Below are positions 59,845-64,000 of a DNA stretch of 64,000 nt, piece by piece. This DNA comes from UBA1926 sp036732005. GTDB taxonomy: Bacteria > Planctomycetota > Phycisphaerae > Phycisphaerales > UBA1924. The stretch spans positions 82,706 to 146,705 of the forward strand of contig DAINDF010000010.1 of assembly GCA_036732005.1 (NCBI GenBank). The letters run 5' to 3'. Position 1 is the stretch's first letter. The number at the start of each line of letters is the position of its first letter. Under the pieces are notes generated by a model, which saw only the letters and a list, made by a program, of their open reading frames with translations, searched no databases and was not told the DNA's origin. Position numbers and translations under genes: made by a program.

Positions 59845-61833
59845 ATGAACAACGCGTTCTGTGTTCGCACCCTCGTTGCCGTCGCGGGTCTGGCGGTGGT
59901 TTCTTCGGCCTGTGTGGCGGCTGGAGCCGGGCCGGTTGCCGCGGGGGCGGTGACGATGTCGCTGCCGATCCGGGGCGGGGGGGACGCGTTCGTGGTGGCG
60001 GATCCCTCGGCCGCAACGAGCGCGGCGTGGCGGCTGACCGGGGAGGACGGCGGCGCCGCGGCGTTGGCCGAGGGGTACACGGTGCACAGCCGGGTGATCG
60101 TGGAGACGGGGAGCCGGGCCGGGCTGGAGGAGATGTTGCGTCGGCGTGCGGGGCTTGCGCGTGCGGCGGCGCCGGCGGTGAAGGCGACGGGGGTGCGCGG
60201 GTTCTCGCTGGTGGAGACGGGTTCGGTGGGCGAGGCGGTGGCGCTGGCGGAGGAGTTGCGTGCGAGCGGGGCGTTCGGGTCGGTGGAGGTGGATCTGGAG
60301 CGGCCTCGGGTGCTGCGCGGGGCGCTTCCGAACGATCCTCTCTTCGGGAACCAGTGGCACCTTCGGAACACGGCGAACCCGATCGCGGATGTGAACGCGG
60401 AGGCGGCGTGGGCGCTGGGGTACACGGGGCTTGGGGTGACGGTGGGCGTGACGGAGGGCGGGTTCCAGATCAGCCATCCGGACCTCGCGCCGCACTATGT
60501 GGCGGCGGCGAGCCAGGGCGGGGGCTCGAGCAGCCACGCGACGGCGGTCGCGGGCGTGTTCGGCGCGGTGGGAGACAACGGCGTTGGGGTCTCGGGGCTG
60601 GCGTACAACTGCGGGGTTTCGTCGCAGTTGCTGGGCTCGTCGAATCAGAACGCGGCGGCGTTTACCTTCCGCAATGACCTGAACGACATCAAGAACGACT
60701 CGTGGGGCCCGTCGGACAACGGGACGCTGTGGGACCAGTACGCGAGCAGCGTGGAGCTGGCGGCGCTGGCGGATTGCACGGCGCTCGGTCGGGGCGGGCT
60801 CGGGACGATGACCTGCTGGGCGGCGGGGAACGGCGGGAACAGCGACCGGGTGGACTACGACCCGTACACGAGCAGCCGGCACACTTTCGCGATCGGGGCG
60901 ATCGGTGACCTTGATCGGGAGTCGAGTTTCAACGAGCGTGGCGCGTCGATGCTCGTGGTGACGCACACGAGCGGGAACAACCGGGGGATCACCTCGACCA
61001 CGAGCGGATCGGGGTACACGAGTTCGTTCGGCGGGACGAGCAGCGCGAGCCCGCTGGCGGCGGGCGCCCTGGCGTTGGCGCTGGAGGCGAACCCGGGGCT
61101 GACCTGGCGTGACATGCAGGCGTTGCTGGTGGAGACGGCGCGGGTGTGCGACCCGGGGGACTCGTACTGGACGACCAACGCGGCGGGGCACGACATCTCG
61201 GAGCGGTTCGGCTTCGGGGCGGTGGACGCGGGGGCGCTGGTGGCGGCGGCGGAGGTGTGGCAGAACCTGCCGGAGGAAGTGAGCGCGACGACGGGGGTGG
61301 TGTCGGTGTCGCAGACGATCCCGGACGCGAACTCGGCGGGCGTGACGCTGACGGCGGAGATCGCGGAGGACTTCATCGTCGAGCAGGTGGTGCTGACGCT
61401 GAATGTGACGACGACGGATGTTGGCGATCTTCGGATCTCGCTGACGAGCCCGGAGGGGACGGTGTCGGTGTTCAGCGAGCCGCGGGGGTTCGACACCTCG
61501 GACAACATCAGCGGGCACAACTTCATGTCGCTGCGGTCGTTTGGGGAGAGTTCCGCGGGGACCTGGGCGATCAAGATCGCGGACGAGGCGGTGGGCGCGA
61601 CGCCGTTCTGGCAGAACTACACGCTGACGGTGTACGGGCACGAGGGTGCGGCGGGGTGCAACGCGGCGGATTTGGCTGAGCCGTACGGCGTGCTGGATCT
61701 TGCCGATGTGCAGGCGTTCGTTTCGGCGTTCGTGGGTGAGGAGCCCGGGGCGGACCTGGCGGCGCCGTTCGGGGTGTGGGACCTGGCGGATGTGCAGGCG
61801 TTCTCGGGGGCGTTTTCTGCGGGTTGCCCCTGA
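59845..61833 (+). CDS. Kexin-like S8 protease with P-domain and GC-type dockerin, altered catalytic Asp
   Basis: The 662-residue product has a signal peptide (TLVAVAGLAVVSSACVAAGA), a propeptide to about residue 165, an S8 domain, a proprotein-convertase P domain (about 500-605; EDFIVEQVVLTLNVTTTDVG, GTWAIKIADE) and paired GC-type dockerins ending SAGCP. His is H231 (SSSHATAVAG) and Ser is S399 (GGTSSASPLAAG), as in kexins. The usual catalytic Asp (VLDSG) is replaced by Glu: GVTEGGFQISHPDL, E204. Activity may be altered or lost. It is secreted and presumably dockerin-anchored like the protease at 7770. Confidence 0.88.
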   Translation: MNNAFCVRTLVAVAGLAVVSSACVAAGAGPVAAGAVTMSLPIRGGGDAFVVADPSAATSAAWRLTGEDGGAAALAEGYTVHSRVIVETGSRAGLEEMLRRRAGLARAAAPAVKATGVRGFSLVETGSVGEAVALAEELRASGAFGSVEVDLERPRVLRGALPNDPLFGNQWHLRNTANPIADVNAEAAWALGYTGLGVTVGVTEGGFQISHPDLAPHYVAAASQGGGSSSHATAVAGVFGAVGDNGVGVSGLAYNCGVSSQLLGSSNQNAAAFTFRNDLNDIKNDSWGPSDNGTLWDQYASSVELAALADCTALGRGGLGTMTCWAAGNGGNSDRVDYDPYTSSRHTFAIGAIGDLDRESSFNERGASMLVVTHTSGNNRGITSTTSGSGYTSSFGGTSSASPLAAGALALALEANPGLTWRDMQALLVETARVCDPGDSYWTTNAAGHDISERFGFGAVDAGALVAAAEVWQNLPEEVSATTGVVSVSQTIPDANSAGVTLTAEIAEDFIVEQVVLTLNVTTTDVGDLRISLTSPEGTVSVFSEPRGFDTSDNISGHNFMSLRSFGESSAGTWAIKIADEAVGATPFWQNYTLTVYGHEGAAGCNAADLAEPYGVLDLADVQAFVSAFVGEEPGADLAAPFGVWDLADVQAFSGAFSAGCP

Positions 61834-61978
61834 TGGAGGGGGATTCGGGGCTCGGTGCAGCCGATTGTGGCCCCGGGGGTAGAATCGGTCTCTGATCGCT
61901 CCGCGGGCCGACCTGCGGGGTGGCTATTCGGGTTAGGAACGCGTTCGCTTCGGCGTCGCGAATTCTGGAGGTCTCGGC

Positions 61979-63082
61979 GTGAAACTCTCGACGCTGCATG
62001 GTCTGGCGATCGTTGCGAGCCTGGTCTCGTGCTGTGGAGTCGCGGTTGGGCAACTGCCGCCGCCGCCGGCGGAGATGGAGCGTCCTTCCGGCGGGCTCGG
62101 GATGCTGAAGTTCGAGCAGACGGACCACAACTGGGGGAAGATCTGGGATCACGAGAAGGTGAGCCATGTGTTCAAGTTCACGAACACGGGGGCGGAGGCG
62201 TTGACGATCCTGGATGTGCGCTCGACCTGCGGGTGCACGGTCCCGGAGTTGACGAAGAAGGTGTACGCCCCCGGGGAGAGCGGCGAGATCACGGTGATCT
62301 TCAACCCGGAGAACCGGGAGGGGCACCAGGTCAAGTCGGTCACGGTGACGACGGACAGCCGGGAGACGCCCTCGATTCGCTTGAACATTCAGTCTGAGGT
62401 GGAGAAGGTCCTGAGCGTGGACCCGCGGATGGGGAACCTGGGGCGGATCTTCAAGAACGAAGAGAAGGGGATGAAAGTCAGCATCCTGGGTTCGACGGCG
62501 GACTTCGAGGCCTGGCCCGCGGAGGAGCAGGCCGAGGCGGGGCCGTTCCGGGTTGAGCTGGTCGAGAGCGGCGAGGCGGAGGTCGATGGGGAGACGAAGC
62601 GTCGGTCAACGGTTCGGGTGTGGGTGGACGCGGGGCTGGCTGTTGGTCGGCACGCCGGGGACATCGTGATCCGGACGAACGACTCGCGTCGGCCGGAGGT
62701 CGTGCTGCGGTGTGCGGTGACGGTGGTGGGCGATCTTCAGGGCAGGCCGCCGCGGTTTGCGTTGGGTCGTCTGGAGCCGGCGCAGCCGTTTGAGAGCACG
62801 GTTCGGGTGCTGAACCGGGTGGCGGCGGAGTTCAAGATCGTCCGGATCGAGACGACGGGGGAGTTGGGCGAGGTCGAGGTGTCGTACACGCCGGCAGAGG
62901 AGGGCAAGGCGGACGCGTACGACATCACGGTGCGGGGGGTTGCGCCGGAAGGGAATGAGCGGGTGCTCGGGCAGATCGTGCTGCACACGGATATGCCGGA
63001 CGAGCCGACCTTCGAGCTGCCGATCTACGGTTTTGTGAACACGCTGACAACGCCGACGCCGCAGATCGGGTCGGGCGGCTGA
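61979..63082 (+). CDS. Exported DUF1573 protein
   Basis: The 367-residue product has a signal peptide (GLAIVASLVSCCGVAVG) and the DUF1573 domain: FEQTDHNWGKIWDHEKVSHV, FKFTNTGAEALTILDVRSTC with GCT, VYAPGESGEITVIFNPENRE. Two further immunoglobulin-like segments follow. The ST.GC pair (CGC) is the hallmark of the family, thought to bind a metal or a redox partner. GTG 61979 has GGAGG at 6-10 bases. It starts an operon with a rhodanese and a DoxX-like protein. Confidence 0.88.
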   Translation: MKLSTLHGLAIVASLVSCCGVAVGQLPPPPAEMERPSGGLGMLKFEQTDHNWGKIWDHEKVSHVFKFTNTGAEALTILDVRSTCGCTVPELTKKVYAPGESGEITVIFNPENREGHQVKSVTVTTDSRETPSIRLNIQSEVEKVLSVDPRMGNLGRIFKNEEKGMKVSILGSTADFEAWPAEEQAEAGPFRVELVESGEAEVDGETKRRSTVRVWVDAGLAVGRHAGDIVIRTNDSRRPEVVLRCAVTVVGDLQGRPPRFALGRLEPAQPFESTVRVLNRVAAEFKIVRIETTGELGEVEVSYTPAEEGKADAYDITVRGVAPEGNERVLGQIVLHTDMPDEPTFELPIYGFVNTLTTPTPQIGSGG

Positions 63083-63089
63083 GCAAGCC

Positions 63090-63686
63090 ATGGTGACACG
63101 GATTCTCGCGTTGATCGGGCTCGCCGCGGTGATCGGCGGTGTGCATTCGCTGTTCGTGCCGGTGCGTCTTTCGCGTCAGGGGGGCGGTGCGCTTCCGGCG
63201 GGGCTGCTCGAGGCGCCCGCGGCCGAGGGCGACGGGCGGCCCGGAGCGGGCGACGGGGGCGCGGACTCGCCGGGCCCGGGGGCTGAACCCGGGGAGGGCG
63301 GCGACGGCGAGGCGGCGGGCGGCGGGAAGGTCTCGCTCGAGGCCGCGGCTCGTCTGCACGAACGGGCGATGGCGGGCGAGGCGGTGGTGTTCCTGGATGC
63401 CCGGCTCGAATCGGATTACGAGGCGGGGCACATCGCGGGGGCGCTGCTGATGCCGCACACGCGGGTGAGCGGGGGCGATGGGCTGGACGAGTTGGCGATG
63501 TACGCCTCGCCCGGGGAGGGGGCGGTGCTGGTGATCTACTGCACGGGTGGAGACTGCGAGGCGAGCGAGGACACGGCGATCCTGCTCGAGGCGGCGGGGT
63601 ACACGCGGATCGTGATCATGTCGGCGGGGTACGAGGAATGGGCGGCGGCTGGGCTGGCGGTTGAGGCCGGGGGGGCGAGGCCGTGA
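63090..63686 (+). CDS. Membrane-anchored rhodanese-like protein
   Basis: The 198-residue product has an N-terminal anchor (ILALIGLAAVIGGVHSLFVP), a Gly/Ala/Asp-rich linker (about 33-80) and a rhodanese domain: VVFLDARLESDYEAGHIAGA, LVIYCTGGDCEASED with the active C151, and GYEEWAAAGLAV. It would transfer sulfur in the periplasm or at the membrane. The gene starts 7 bases after the DUF1573 stop and its own stop overlaps the next start (GTGA). Confidence 0.88.
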   Translation: MVTRILALIGLAAVIGGVHSLFVPVRLSRQGGGALPAGLLEAPAAEGDGRPGAGDGGADSPGPGAEPGEGGDGEAAGGGKVSLEAAARLHERAMAGEAVVFLDARLESDYEAGHIAGALLMPHTRVSGGDGLDELAMYASPGEGAVLVIYCTGGDCEASEDTAILLEAAGYTRIVIMSAGYEEWAAAGLAVEAGGARP

Positions 63687-63945
63687 GGGTGTGGAGGTGG
63701 GTAGAGTCGATCGTGGTGCAGGCCCCGGTGCGGCTGGGGCTTGCAGGGATTTTTGGCGCCGCGGCGGCGCTGAAGATCGCGGATCCGCAGGCGTTCGCGT
63801 TCTCGATCAAGGCGATGCAGCTGGTGGATGCGAAGGACGGGGAGCATCTGGTCGCGGCGCTGGCATTCGGGATCCCCTGGGCGGAGATGCTGGTTGCGGT
63901 GTGCCTGGTGCTGGGGCTGTGGACGCGGGCGGCGGCGGGGCTGCT
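63683..63945 (+). CDS. DoxX/MauE-like membrane protein (truncated by a join)
   Basis: From GTG 63683 about 87 residues are visible: VQAPVRLGLAGIFGAAAALK, IADPQAFAFSIKAMQLVD and FGIPWAEMLVAVCLVLGLW. Two helices and the PQ.F...I..Y-like motif fit the MauE/DoxX family that handles redox partners of rhodaneses and DUF1573 proteins. The family normally continues for 40-60 residues, but at 63946 the sequence changes to unrelated material, so the natural 3' end is missing from the assembly. Confidence 0.7.
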
Positions 63946-64000
63946 GTCGAGTACCGGCATCTGCACGTCCATGAGCACCGCGTCGAAGGCCTGCGGCCGG
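63946..64000 (-). other. Response-regulator receiver fragment joined to the DoxX-like gene
   Basis: The last 55 bases read on the minus strand as RPQAFDAVLMDVQMPVLD, the phospho-acceptor segment of receiver domains (usually followed by G). The sense differs from the DoxX-like frame it abuts, and the junction falls right after the Asp codon. A chimeric contig end is likely. Confidence 0.65.

Overview
The window looks like a chromosomal segment of a GC-rich planctomycete, most likely class Phycisphaerae, probably from a scaffolded metagenome or draft assembly. The evidence is two secreted subtilases ending in paired 'DLAEPFGVLDLADVQAF'-type (GC-type) dockerin modules, two PEP-CTERM-like surface proteins ending in P-[TA]-P-G...RRRR, high GC with C- or G-ending codons, and ordinary core genes (icd, nuoH, rplS, argC/argB, pyrD, cmk, gcvH, uvrA/uvrB, phoU) scattered singly or in small operons.

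Layout. 0-3.5 kb: the tail of a dockerin-bearing protein, a non-coding stretch with hairpins, then a compact defence-like cassette of three TIR-domain proteins (one divergent) and a caspase-like protease. 3.6-12.4 kb: a GH43 lipoprotein, icd with a duplicated 3' end that looks like an integration scar, a foreign-looking membrane gene, a secreted subtilase, a DinB protein, a PEP-CTERM protein and an orphan membrane-anchored protein. 12.4-30 kb: thiolase, MscS channel, CPBP protease, tryptophanase, MmgE/PrpD protein, LOG protein, Dus, a LolC/LolD-like ABC pair, a broken alpha/beta hydrolase interrupted by an assembly gap and a TrbE-like fragment, GH3-type protein, second DinB, NRDE/TANGO2 protein, nuoH and rplS. 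30-47 kb: OsmC-GDPD pair, pyrD, tRNA-Thr, argC-argB, a PEP-CTERM protein, DUF58 protein, 3D-domain protein, TauE/SafE, HtpX, cmk-plsC, sugar isomerase, gcvH and a MacB-like ABC system. 47-54 kb: uvrB, a small membrane protein and uvrA, both uvr genes carrying in-frame copies of a genome repeat. 54-64 kb: a lower-GC possible PD-(D/E)XK protein between repeats, zinc-ribbon membrane protein, phoU, NUDIX hydrolase, site-2 protease, a repeat-rich gap, a kexin-like protease with an altered catalytic Asp, and a DUF1573-rhodanese-DoxX operon cut off by a second chimeric join.

The most interesting signals are: (i) the three-TIR plus caspase cassette, a Thoeris-like candidate; (ii) TANNN[TC] hexamers placed exactly six bases before the start codon of nine genes, implying widespread leaderless transcription and helping to choose starts; (iii) an att-like 33-bp direct repeat at the 3' end of icd; (iv) palindromic repeats read in frame inside uvrB and uvrA; (v) a sharp G/C strand-skew switch near 57.3 kb; (vi) two joins (24.5 kb and 63.95 kb) where unrelated sequence is spliced in.
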